A stretch of 29,013 nt of DNA from assembly GCA_003427395.1 (NCBI GenBank), contig BFEA01000528.1:190970-219982 (forward strand), in the 5' to 3' direction. The stretch comes from Chara braunii (taxonomy: Eukaryota > Streptophyta > Charophyceae > Charales > Characeae). This document shows positions 8,880-17,533 of the stretch, one piece after another. The notes under the pieces were generated by a model. That model saw only the letters and a list, made by a program, of their open reading frames with translations. It made no database searches and was not told the DNA's origin. The position numbers and the translations under genes were made by a program. Every line of letters starts with the position of its first letter. Position 1 is the stretch's first letter.

Positions 8880-9006
8880 GTTTTATTATTATTATTTTTT
8901 TAACAAACTCTCCCTCTAGTGCGAGTGGTGCTGGTAAGAGCAGACACCGCTAGCACCTTGAGGAGAGACTCCATCTATTGGTGGGGAGCATCATCTGCTG
9001 GAAATA
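8880..9006 (-). repeat. Solo LINE 3' tail module, head truncated
   Basis: On the minus strand the CCACCAATAGATGGAG box is followed by hairpin 2 (GTGCTAGCGGTG against CACCACTCGCAC, 10 of 12 paired) with the constant loop CTGCTCTTACCAG, then a degraded A-rich end. The GGGACGCTGGACCC head is lost. Confidence 0.75.
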
Positions 9007-9141
9007 AGGCCACAGTTTGTAGGTGTTGAAGCCCAATTTCTGAACCCCCTTTATTAAATGGCGAAGGGGTTTAGAGATCATCATCAAACTGACCAACCCC
9101 AGCTGAGGTCCTTCTGTCAATTCCTTCAATCTTCTCTTTTC

Positions 9142-9380
9142 ATTTTTTTTGTAATAGGGTGGGCCTTTACTAGGGGCCGTGGTAAGAGCAGCTGCTGCTA
9201 GTAGGTTGCCCTCCGGTTGCTCGATCTTTTGGTGGTTAGCTTCACCTGCTGGAAAACGGGTCCAGCGTCCCTTTGAGCGTGTTGTGTTTGAAATGGAATG
9301 TAGAGCACGACAGGACTGATCGGCCCTACAGAGGCAACTCGGTACCTCTTCACCCTTTTCCAGGGCGCTAGATTAATAGT
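9142..9380 (-). mobile_element. 5'-truncated LINE 3' UTR plus tail module
   Basis: The minus strand shows the LINE 3' UTR block ATCTAGCGCCCTGG...GGGTGAAGAGGT at 9374-9342, then the tail module starting at 9271 (GGGACGCTGGACCC). Hairpin 2 keeps ACTAG/CTAGT pairing around CTGCTCTTACCA, and the end is poly(A). A short ORF across it is not a gene. The 5' limit is uncertain and may reach about 9480. Confidence 0.65.
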
Positions 9381-9720
9381 GTCCAGTTCTAGTACCTCTG
9401 GCTGAGATTTGGCTGAGACGCAAAAGCTGAGGCATTTTCGTAATCTAGTTCCATTCGGATTCAAACTCAGATCTTTTTTTTGGGGGGAAAGTACATTGGG
9501 GTCACACCCAACGTTCAGAATAAGCAACTTTTTTTAGCAGTTCCCGAAATGGAATGGGGCGAAAAAGGCGGCCCCCCTAAATCTGCCAAGCGCCACTGCG
9601 GGTAATGACTGGCGCAGTTTTAGACCCCCGCTAAACTTTTTGCACATCGACACCGGCACCACTTTGTCTTTTCTTGCCTATTTCAAACTAAAAGTGTGTC
9701 ACAGCCACAGTTCCCCCCCC

Positions 9721-9860
9721 CTTTTTTTTTTTTCAAAGCGCTTCTGCAAGGCCTCTATCCCGGCAGTGGTGAGAGAACCACCAGGATTGAGGTCTTGGCT
9801 TGGGGCTGCTCCATGAATTGGTGGGGAGCGGCACCTGCTGGAAACCGGGTCCAGCGTCCC
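9721..9860 (-). repeat. Solo LINE 3' tail module
   Basis: The minus-strand copy starts at 9860 with GGGACGCTGGACCCGG and has hairpin 1. Hairpin 2 belongs to the same subtype as the copy at 6284: CCTGGTGGT/ACCACTGCCGG with outer CAAGACCT/AGGCCTTG. It ends in poly(A). Confidence 0.75.
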
Positions 9861-10250
9861 TTTGATACAGCATTTTTGTACTGGTTGCCAGGGCTATGGC
9901 CATTTTTACTCCCTACTGTGGGGCTCCGTCTTTCCCTCAGAGCTGCAATTTTTACCCTTCCTTATCTAGAGCTCCCTTTCAGTGGGCCAGCCCTTGCCCT
10001 GGAAAGTTTGCCCCAACCCCTCTCGTCCTGATCCACTTCCAGGTGTCTGCAGCTCCCCTTTAGCCTGGCAGCCGTTCCCCAGGCCACTGTTTTCCCTTTG
10101 ATTCTCTCTTCCTGAGGCTGTCTCTCTTGTCCTTGAACCCTCCCTAAGCCTCCCATCACCACCTTTGTCTTTGAGCCCACCTTCAACCCTTGCCGCTCCA
10201 CACCCCCCCACCCCTCTTTCTATTCTTTGTACCTCGTCTACCCCAAGGTT
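9861..10250. other. Pyrimidine-rich unassigned stretch
   Basis: CT-rich plus strand with no recognisable gene. The minus-strand ORFs of about 80 residues are Gly/Arg/Glu-rich, as expected from the base bias. Confidence 0.5.
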
Positions 10251-10818
10251 GGTCTAGAATTATCTTCTTTTTTTTTTTTTTTGACGTCCAGGTTGTTGTA
10301 GAGGCCAGTCAGTGTGTGCACAGTGATCACCTGGAACTGTGAGCCGCGGGTGTCCTGGAATATGAGACCACCTCCCAACCCATCCTCACGTCAATACTCC
10401 TAGCGCACCCCCTATCCCACTATTCTACCTCAGTGTGGCCAGCACTCAGGACCATTGCCCTACCAACGGGCAGGCAGCTTTGACCGAACAGCAGTGATAG
10501 GCACCAGGGCTGATAGATTGTGCAGTCCTGATGGAAGCGGAATCGGACGAACCTTGTCGAACGGGAACTTCGGACGCCAGGCCCAGACATCGAGCTACAG
10601 GCCCCATATATATATAGCCACCAGACAGTTCTATCCAAATGTCAGTAGGAACTGCACCCAATGGCACCCTATCCAACCTACCTGAACCTACTGCAGGCAC
10701 TAGACCCCACCAGTGACTAGCTCCCCAGCCTGTTTTTTCATGTGTATATTCTGTGAATCTGTGTAGACAGTATCATGTGTGGAAACATGTGTATGTAACC
10801 CGTAGGCGATATATAATT

Positions 10819-10880
10819 CGCAAGCTATGTGTGTATGCCCGAAAGCTATGTGTGTATGCCCGAAAGCTATGTGTACTCTG
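10819..10880. repeat. 21-bp tandem repeat, about three units
   Basis: The unit is CGAAAGCTATGTGTGTATGCC. Two full units (10819-10839, 10840-10860) are followed by a partial one. Confidence 0.85.
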
Positions 10881-10927
10881 TGAATCATGTGTGTGTATCG
10901 AGGAGAGAACGGGGCCAGCTGGACAAG

Positions 10928-10995
10928 GACCCCCCCCAAGGACCGAACCAAGCTTGAACCCGTAACCTTGTAACATGTAATCCAAGACTCTACCG
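10928..10995 (-). other. Second tRNA-like module
   Basis: The minus strand reads GTTGCTCATACGGTAGAGTC (A box, D stem GCTC/GAGT), then TCTTG...CAAGG as an anticodon-like stem, then ACGGGTTCAAGC as a B box. It is internal to the 10268-11313 retroposon. Confidence 0.5.
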
Positions 10996-11230
10996 TATGA
11001 GCAACTACCGGAAATGGAATGAACGTGTGATATGCCAGACTGGGGAGAGCATCAGAACACCCGAGACCAACACCCCAAGCAAACCCTGTGAAACCCACAA
11101 CCAACATACAACATCTTGGACTACCCTTGGGTGTGCAGGCAGTGTCTGTAATAGTACCATGCGTCAGCCCAAGGGGATGTGTCTCCAGCCGTGCGTCAAT
11201 CTAACGCCCTGCCGGTGTCCATGTGCAAGG

Positions 11231-11310
11231 CTGCCGGGTTTTGAACCCGCAACCTTATACCACAATGCGCATTTCCAACCGGTGCTCTAACCACTGAGCT
11301 ACATCAACTG
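11231..11310 (-). other. tRNA-like 5' head of the retroposon
   Basis: The minus strand has a pol III A box in TAGCTCAGTGGTTAGAGCAC with a perfect D stem (GCTC/GAGC). It also has a B box and T arm, CGGGTTCAAAACCCG, with a 4-bp stem and 7-base loop. The anticodon region is about 13 bases too long and does not fold normally, and the acceptor stem does not pair. It is therefore a tRNA-derived promoter head rather than a working tRNA gene. Confidence 0.7.
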
Positions 11311-11708
11311 GACGGTCTAGAATTATCTTCATGCACTGCCCAACCATCATCTGTGTACATCCTCTACCCCTGAGTTGGTCTTGAGTTATCATCGTGTGTT
11401 GGTTTACCATCTTCTGCTATTTGACCCATTGGAGCCATGCAGCCGTCCCACGCTTTCCTTCTATGCCATGTGTACTGTAGCTTAGGCAGGACTGAGAGGC
11501 TAGCCGAATCAAGGGTACTTTCAAGCGTGACTGGAGCCAAGCATTTAATTTGTTTCCATGCCAGTGCACTCCAAGGGGTCCAAGGGTTGAAGAGCAAGCG
11601 CTTAAACCACCAGTACTTGGCCCAGATGTCAGCCATGGGAAAAAATAGAATAGAAACGTTTCTAGTCTGATGAATTTGGGCGCTCCTGTAGTCGCCCGTA
11701 CGTTTCCT

Positions 11709-11852
11709 TTTTTTTTTTTTTTTTTTTTTTACAAGACACATGCTCCATCTATTGGTGGGGAGCAGCACCTGCTGGAAACCGGGTCCAGCGTCCCATAGAT
11801 ACAACCAGATCCACTTGAATTGGCACAAGCTGGGAACCGGGCCCAGCGTCCC
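11709..11852 (-). repeat. LINE 3' tail, duplicated head and no second hairpin
   Basis: On the minus strand the head occurs twice: GGGACGCTGGGCCCGG from 11852, then GGGACGCTGGACCCGG from 11794. The second is followed by the CCACCAATAGATGGAGC box and, after only about 11 more bases, poly(A). The second, variable hairpin is absent. Confidence 0.8.
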
Positions 11853-12148
11853 ATGAGTGTGTGCAGAACAACCAGCAGAAAATGTCATGACAATGAACCT
11901 AAGGTCCAATTAAAAGTATTTGAATGAATTGTAGTGACCTAAGGACATACTCCCATCAGCCTTGATTGCCCCGGGGCATGGGGGAGCCTCTTCACCTGGT
12001 TACCTGGTTACCGGTGCCAGATATCTGCTACTAGGACCTAGCTCCCCCCTCCCCCCACTTCCTTTTGGCTGAGCGTCACTGACTTGGAAAACTGGGAACG
12101 CAAAACAGAGTCTGCCTCACAGACACAAAGAGTAGCCGGCCGAGAGGT

Positions 12149-15100
12149 TCAGCCACGCCCGGAACATCCTCTTCTACAGTTCATACCACTGCATCCCCAC
12201 CAGGCAGTTGGGGGGGGGAAGGGGTCGGGGAATTCTTCGGGAGGTCTGAGGGGGATCCCTGCATCTATCTTAGCCCAATCATTGAACAACAGTTGGTAGT
12301 CCCTTGCTATCGCTGCTCCCTGTTGGCCCTCATCCGACTGTGCCTCTCCTTTCCATTCAACCCTCCCTAATCTTCCTTCATCGGGACCTCCCAGCCAGTT
12401 TGAACTGAATTCTTGCAGTTTCCGCTTAATGTCTTTTGGATTTTGCCATAACCGGATCTTCGTTTTGACTGCCTCCCATTTGGCTGTAATTTCTGTTTGA
12501 ATCTGCAGTATCACGGTTTCAGTAAACTCTGGGCCCCCTAGCCTTGCCCCTTCCATTTCGTATGTGCAGCGCCGTTTCCACAGTGCCCAGAGGACCGCTC
12601 TTCTTCCCAGTATGAACATGTGGGATGTGAATTCCTCGCCGTGCCCCATCGGTTTCCCGGGCCAGGTCTCACAAAGGAGTGCCTTCCACTCCCAAGGCCA
12701 CGGTGTGCCTGTGCCCAGCTGACTCCAAATTCGGTCCCACCACCGCCACATCCACAGTGCTCCCGGGCATTTCAAGAAAATGTGTTCTATTGTTTCCGGG
12801 TGTTTCCTAGCCGGGAAGGCGTTTGTGCATAACTTGCACCAGGGCAGGGCCAATCCCCGTTGTTCCAGTGTAGTTCTGTCAATTAGCCAGTCATTTGGTG
12901 GCAGACATCGGTGTTCAATCTGCCATTGGAGTGATGCAATCCTGGCCGGTTTTTCCTTAGCTAACTGGAACCATTTAACTGGTCTTAATGCCTCCTGACT
13001 GATGTTTAGATGAGCCCCCCATCGGTCTTTCACTTGATCGCCCAGGTTGGTTTTTGGTCTGAGCAGCCTGTATGTTGATTTTACCGTTAGTCCGTAAAGG
13101 GTTTTTGTGCTGGTCTTACCTCTCCATCTTTGGGATGACCAAGACCATTCCAGCGGATCCAAGGGAAGGTGCTGGATCGGGGAGGATGGCCTGAAGGCTA
13201 TCCATTGTTGGTTCTCCCAAAGCACCCTGATGCGGGGAAGTTCGGTCTTTGGATGCACTGACTACATCTCGTTAGTGTTTTTGTAGAGAATGTTTCCTTT
13301 CGTTATGTGGAAGTGATCTACCGTCGCAGAGCCATCCGAATGGATAAAACTTACCCTTCCCACTCCCCCTGCGCTTGTCGGGCATGCCACCCAGTCGTCT
13401 TTCAGCAGAGTAGGGCCCTTGCGCAGAATTCTCAGCCAGTCAATAGGGACCATTTTCGTCACTTTCCCCAGGGCTTCATGGGGGTGGTGGCAGTAAGGGA
13501 GCCTTTCCCGCAAAAGGCACGGTTTGATCCAATCCTTCTTTTATGAGTCCCAGATATCCTGAATCCTTGTGACCCCGTTCCTGACCCAGCCCATCCATGG
13601 CGTGTCCATGCAGTGGAGTGTTTGGCCGTTGGTGTCTATTATCCATCTGTTGCTGAAGAGTGGTTGTCGCATCACCTCCTCCCATCTTTGCGGTGAAATT
13701 TTGTCCGGGAGGGGGAGGCATCGCCCGGTTTTGAGAAGGTCGGGCCAAAAGGGGTCATTTGTTAGGTCGTTTCTAGCTAATTGTCTGGGTGCGGCGTGAT
13801 GGGAGACCTGTTGTCTTGGCCCTCTGGGAATGGGCCAGCCCCTGTTTTCTAACCACATCAAAGGGTCGGTGTCTACTTTTGTCTGAGGGGCTAGTCTGGA
13901 GATTTGCTCTAGGGTCAGACCTTGCCAGGGGGATTCGTCGTTGAAAATGAGGCGTTTAACCCATTGTATTGCCAGGGCTTTTGTTTGAGTGAGAGGATCA
14001 AGGATCCCTAGCCCTCCCTTCACCTTTGGCTGGGTTATTGAGTGTCACGCCACCCTGCTAATCACATTTTGCCTATCATGGGCTCCTCTCCACAGGAAGG
14101 CCGCTAGTTGACATTGCAGGGGACGCAACGCTTTTTTATCTAACGCCCAAATTGCTGATTTGTACCACATCGAGGCTAAAACCACATTGTTAATTACAAG
14201 AGCACGGCCCCATAGTGAAGTGTGCTTGTCTTTCCAAAGCGCCATTTTAGCGAGAGGGGGGGCCGTGATCCATTCTTGGTTGGTGGGTGGTCTACCTTCT
14301 GCCGTGAGTGAGATTCCCAGTACTCTTATGGGAGCCTCCTTAGGGAGCCATTGGAGGTTCGGTTGCTCCGGGGGTCTCACTCCTTGATGGTGGATCCACC
14401 ATCCTAGGGTTTTATTGCCCCAGTTAACTCTCATATCTGATAGACGGCAGAAGCGGTTCATCATCCATTGGACTCCCTCCATGGATTCCTTAGTGGCTTC
14501 TACTATTAGTGTCAGGTCGTCTACAAACATTGAGCAGACCGGGATTGCATCTTTAGGTATGGCCGACACGCCGATCCTTTTTATATCTTTATGGGTCCGC
14601 AGGTTGGCCGCCAGTGCTTCCATGACTATAACGGATAAGTAGGGGGCAATGGGATCCCCTTGTCTGACTGATCTCTGTAACACAAACGGCGGGGACAAGT
14701 TTTGATTAACCATAACTCTGGTTTTCGCAGTCCTATGCAGGATTTGGACCCAGCGACGAAAGTCAGGCCCAAAGTTGAGCTTTTCGAGGCATTTATCGAG
14801 GAAGTACCAATCAACATGGTCGTAAGCCTTTTCGAAATCGATAAAAATTATCGTTGCATTACTGTGGGACTGCCTGGTTAGCTTAATTACTTCATTGACT
14901 AGAAGGATGTTGTCCTGGATGTTCCGGCCCTGGATGAAGCCCGTCTGGTCTGGGTGGATGAGGTCAGCCATTATTGGTTCCAGGCAGTTTGTTAAGGCTT
15001 TGGAGATCAACTTATAGACCACGGTGAGTAGTGTGATTGGTCTGTAGTTCCTGATGTTAGTTCTGTCTCCTTTTTTGTAGAGTAAAGTCAACACTCCTTG

Positions 15101-15877
15101 TCCCACAAACTCCCCCGTCCAACCAGTCTCCCAGATTGCATGGTAGAAGTCCATAAGGTCCTGTGAGATGATAGGCCACATACATTCCCAGAACTCTTTT
15201 GGTAGACCGTCTATGTCTGGGGTCTTCTCCTCCTCCATTTGGTTCAGCGCCACCCATACCTCCTCTTTTAACAGGGGGCTTTCCAACACCTCTCTTTGCA
15301 AGGGAGTGAGGGATTTATTAAGTGGGGTTAAGAATTCCTCAATTTCCAGCTTTCCCTGGACCTCGGATTGGTTCCCGCAGGTGGACGTAAATAATTCCTG
15401 GTAAAAGTCCCTGGCTATTTTTGTGCATGCTGCCGTGGATGTGACCAGGGGGGCCCGGTCGCTGTGAGGATCCCCTAGTGCTTCAATCACCGATCTCCCT
15501 GATTTCATCCTGGCCATTGCGAAGAACCTTGCATCCATTGTGCCTTCCATGTTATATTTGGAGAGCTTACCCCGAATCCTGACACCGTGCCATCTGTGTT
15601 CCATGCGGGTTTGCCGATTTGTTTCTAATGTTTGGATAGCGTTAGCCTGATCAAGGTCAAGAGCACTTGTGTCATCATCCTGCTGGCGGAGCTCGTGCAG
15701 AAGGCGTTGTGCTTCTATCTCTTCTGCATGGTGGCATGCTGCTAATAGTTTGGAGAATTCGTTGCACTTGCGGCCCAGGTAGGCTAGGCCGTTGTTGAAC
15801 CACAGTATGTCATCGTGAATGAGTGCTCTTTGTTCTTGCCAGTAGGCCCACACGTCTTTCAGGTAGGCTTGAAAGTG
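12149..15877 (-). pseudogene. LINE ORF2 fragment: reverse transcriptase plus zf-RVT
   Basis: One frame stays open for about 1,240 codons except for three stops: TGA at 14045-14047, TAA at 13541-13543 and TAG at 13262-13264. The first 602 residues hold the reverse transcriptase: NYRPITLLTVVYKLISKAL (about 269-287), IDFEKAYDHVDW with the first catalytic Asp (338-349), SVRQGDP (395-401) and the catalytic FVDD (443-446), where L1-type enzymes usually have FADD. The last 369 residues hold the zf-RVT motif CKLC...HIFLKC (Cys141, Cys144, His159, Cys164) and a Trp-rich tail. The N-terminal endonuclease is missing through truncation. The reading could begin upstream of 15853 because codons continue to the insertion edge. 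It is not translatable as a whole. Confidence 0.9.
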
Positions 15878-15987
15878 GTCGCCCGTACGTTTCCTAAAAG
15901 CACAGCTTTAGGAAGTAATGGTGGTTAAATTCATCGAATGAATAATGTCATAGCTTGAGTTGCAGGATTGCATTCAATGTTTGTTAA

Positions 15988-16139
15988 ACCACCTGTACTT
16001 GGCTCAGCTGTCTGCCGCGGAAAAGAATAGACTAGAAACATTTCTAGTCAGATGAATTTTTGGGCGCTCCTGTAGTAGCCCGTACTTTTCCTAAAATCGT
16101 GGCGCGTTAACGGACATGACTCTACGAAGTACTGGTGGT
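15988..16139. mobile_element. Intact TTAA MITE, 152 bp
   Basis: The element is flanked by TTAA on both sides (15984-15987, 16140-16143). Its TIRs are ACCACCTGTACTTGGC and, inward from the right, ACCACCAGTACTTCG. It has no coding content and serves as the uninterrupted counterpart of the MITE at 11606-15925. Confidence 0.8.
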
Positions 16140-16372
16140 TTAACTTTGTTATTGTTTTCCTTTTTCGTCGCTATTTTCCTTTCCAACAAATATGCTCTCC
16201 TCTAGTCCCGTATAATTTTGTAGAGACGGCGCAGTCAGGGTTATAGTTTGTAATTGCATTTGAAACTGTTTTTTAGCAGTTTAATCAGGGTCCGAGTCTC
16301 AATTGCAGTTGAAACCTGGGCTGACTTTTTCTAGCAGTTCAGTCAGGCTGAGCCTGAGTCAGGCACATGGCC

Positions 16373-16403
<31 letters not shown>

Positions 16404-16546
16404 NNNNNNNNNNNNNNNNNNNNNNNNNNNNNNNNNNNNNNNNTTTTTTTTTTTTTTTTTTTTTTTTTTTTTGAGGTCGCGCGGTGTACCGCGCCGCGCC
16501 GCAGCAAGAAAAAAAAAAAGAAAAAAGAAAACAGCCCCATGGTTGG

Positions 16547-16647
16547 GCCACGGCCGAGATGTCTCAGTCACACCCCAGACAGGCCACGACCGAGATGTCT
16601 CGGCCACACCCCAGACAGGCCACGACCGAGATGTCTCGGCCACAGCC
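16547..16647. repeat. 36-bp tandem repeat built on a palindrome, about 2.8 units
   Basis: Units start at 16547, 16583 and 16619. Each has GCCACG(A/G)CCGAGATGTCTC, where CCGAGATGTCTCGG is an inverted repeat with two central bases, then GCCACACCCCAGACAG. The first unit carries small changes and the third is partial. TIR element A has the same palindrome in the other orientation. Confidence 0.85.
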
Positions 16648-16921
16648 GAGATTAAACCACCACTGCCCTTCACAGGCAAATGCAAAGTCTCAAGAGTAGC
16701 CTACTCCGAAGAAGCGGGGGGGCCGGGGCAGGGAAGGATGAAAAAAAAAAGAAAAAAAAAAAAAAAGAAAAAAAAAAGTAAACAAACGAGGAACTTTGAA
16801 TCAAGCTACGTGGGGAAGGCCTCACGTCACCAATGCTTTAAGGAATGTATCTGGCCAGGATGTGAGGAAGATGAAACGGGTCGTTTTCATTTTTTGTCTC
16901 TCGTTGTGAGGTCCTTGTAGT

Positions 16922-16975
16922 GCCCTGCCAGCCAGGCAGGGCGGATTTCAAGCGAGGCAGTTAGCTGCCTCGCTT
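16922..16975. repeat. Two adjacent perfect hairpins
   Basis: GCCCTGCC-AGCCA-GGCAGGGC (8-bp stem, 16922-16942) is followed after 7 bases by AAGCGAGGCAG-TTAG-CTGCCTCGCTT (11-bp stem, 16950-16975). Both lie inside TIR element B. Confidence 0.85.
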
Positions 16976-17091
16976 CTTTCTGGTCCAGACAAGTACTGTG
17001 GCATCCTGTATCGGACCGCAATCACAACATAAGGGATGCTTTTGTTTTTATTTTTTTTACCTGCTGGTCGTGGATAGACTGAACTGTGTAC

Positions 17092-17123
17092 GGCCGAGTT
17101 TCAACTGCAATTGAAACTCGGCC
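17092..17123. repeat. 32-bp near-perfect palindrome in the TIR of element B
   Basis: GGCCGAGTTTCAACTG and CAATTGAAACTCGGCC are complementary except at one position. The same module lies in the arms of element A. Confidence 0.85.
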
Positions 17124-17185
17124 CCTGACTAACGTGCCAAATAGGTGTTTGGAATGCCATTACAAACCATTTTCGTGACTGCGCC

Positions 17186-17533
17186 GATAGCTCGATTTCC
17201 CCACCATCTCTCTCTCAAGCTCCTAGCCATAGTTCCAATAGGTCCATATCCCCGCCATTTACCCTCCAAAGTCCTTTGAAAAAAAAAAAAAAAAAAAAAA
17301 GCCCAGGTTGTTGTAGAGGTGGGATACTAGACGGATGGCAATCACCCACAGATCTCGGCTACTCGGTTGTCCAGATGAACCCCTCTGAAGACCCCAGCCA
17401 CCCTTCCTCCAAATTCCTACTAGCCCTAAGCAATTCAAAACACTCCCTCCCCAGAAAATCCCTTCCTCATTTCCCGGGCAGGGCCCCCCAAGCTATCAGG
17501 CGATCCACGGGGGTCCCGAGGCCACAACAACAT
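17186..17533. other. Unassigned stretch with a shared CAGGTTGTTGTAGAGG motif
   Basis: CCAGGTTGTTGTAGAGG follows an A run at about 17302. The same word follows a T run near 10287, at the 3' end of the tRNA-headed retroposon. No gene is recognised. Confidence 0.4.

Larger units (their letters stand above)
10268..11313 (-). mobile_element. tRNA-headed retroposon, about 1.05 kb, with 17-bp TSD
   Basis: GGTCTAGAATTATCTTC occurs at 10251-10267 and 11314-11330. Read on the minus strand, the element starts at 11313 with a tRNA-like sequence and ends in a poly(A) run at 10282-10268. The 5' head, 3' A tail and TSD are the three marks of a SINE, but SINEs are usually 100-500 bp. The body contains a second tRNA-like module (10995-10928) and a 21-bp tandem repeat (10819-10880). 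It has no reverse transcriptase or long ORF, so it must have moved in trans. Confidence 0.7.
11709..15877 (-). mobile_element. LINE, 4.2 kb, 5'-truncated, with exact 18-bp TSD
   Basis: GTCGCCCGTACGTTTCCT is present on both sides (11691-11708 and 15878-15895), which fixes both ends of the insertion. Read on the minus strand, the element starts inside ORF2 at 15877 and runs through reverse transcriptase and the C-terminal zinc region to a stop at 12149-12151. A 3' UTR with the GGTGAAGAGG block (around 11990-12020) follows, then a duplicated tail head (11852-11829 and 11794), and a poly(A) run of about 22. The endonuclease and any ORF1 were never copied into this insertion. A single truncation at the 5' end is normal for LINEs. 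Confidence 0.9.
11606..15925. mobile_element. TTAA MITE split by a LINE insertion
   Basis: The left half 11606-11708 begins ACCACCAGTACTTGGC after TTAA (11602-11605). The right half 15896-15925 ends AAGTAATGGTGGT before TAAA. Without the LINE the element would be about 133 bp. It is colinear with the intact copy at 15988-16139, including GGGCGCTCCTGTAGT and the palindrome TAGAAACGTTTCTA. Confidence 0.8.
16228..17185. mobile_element. TIR element B, about 0.96 kb including a 40-N gap
   Basis: The left end GGCGCAGTCAGGG and the right end (inward GGCGCAGTCACGAAAATGG) begin arms that share TTTGTAAT, a GTCAGGG-type segment and the GAGTTTCAATTGCAGTTGAAAC palindrome with element A. The interior holds poly-T around the gap (16404-16443), 36-bp palindromic tandem repeats, a poly-A tract and two perfect hairpins. 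No transposase is visible, and the long ORF across the gap is not credible. Confidence 0.75.

Noticed and set aside
9198-9527. 109-residue minus-strand ORF
   Set aside because: It lies over the LINE 3' UTR block and tail module and is a chance opening.
9966-10211. Gly/Arg-rich minus-strand ORFs as a gag-like protein
   Set aside because: The composition follows from the CT-rich strand; no zinc knuckle or capsid motif is present.
11231-11310. Functional tRNA gene
   Set aside because: The D and T arms are good, but the anticodon arm is too long and unpaired and the acceptor stem does not form. It is the head of a TSD-flanked retroposon.
16303-16920. 205-residue ORF across the N gap
   Set aside because: It consists of poly-Phe and poly-Lys tracts and spans 40 unknown bases.
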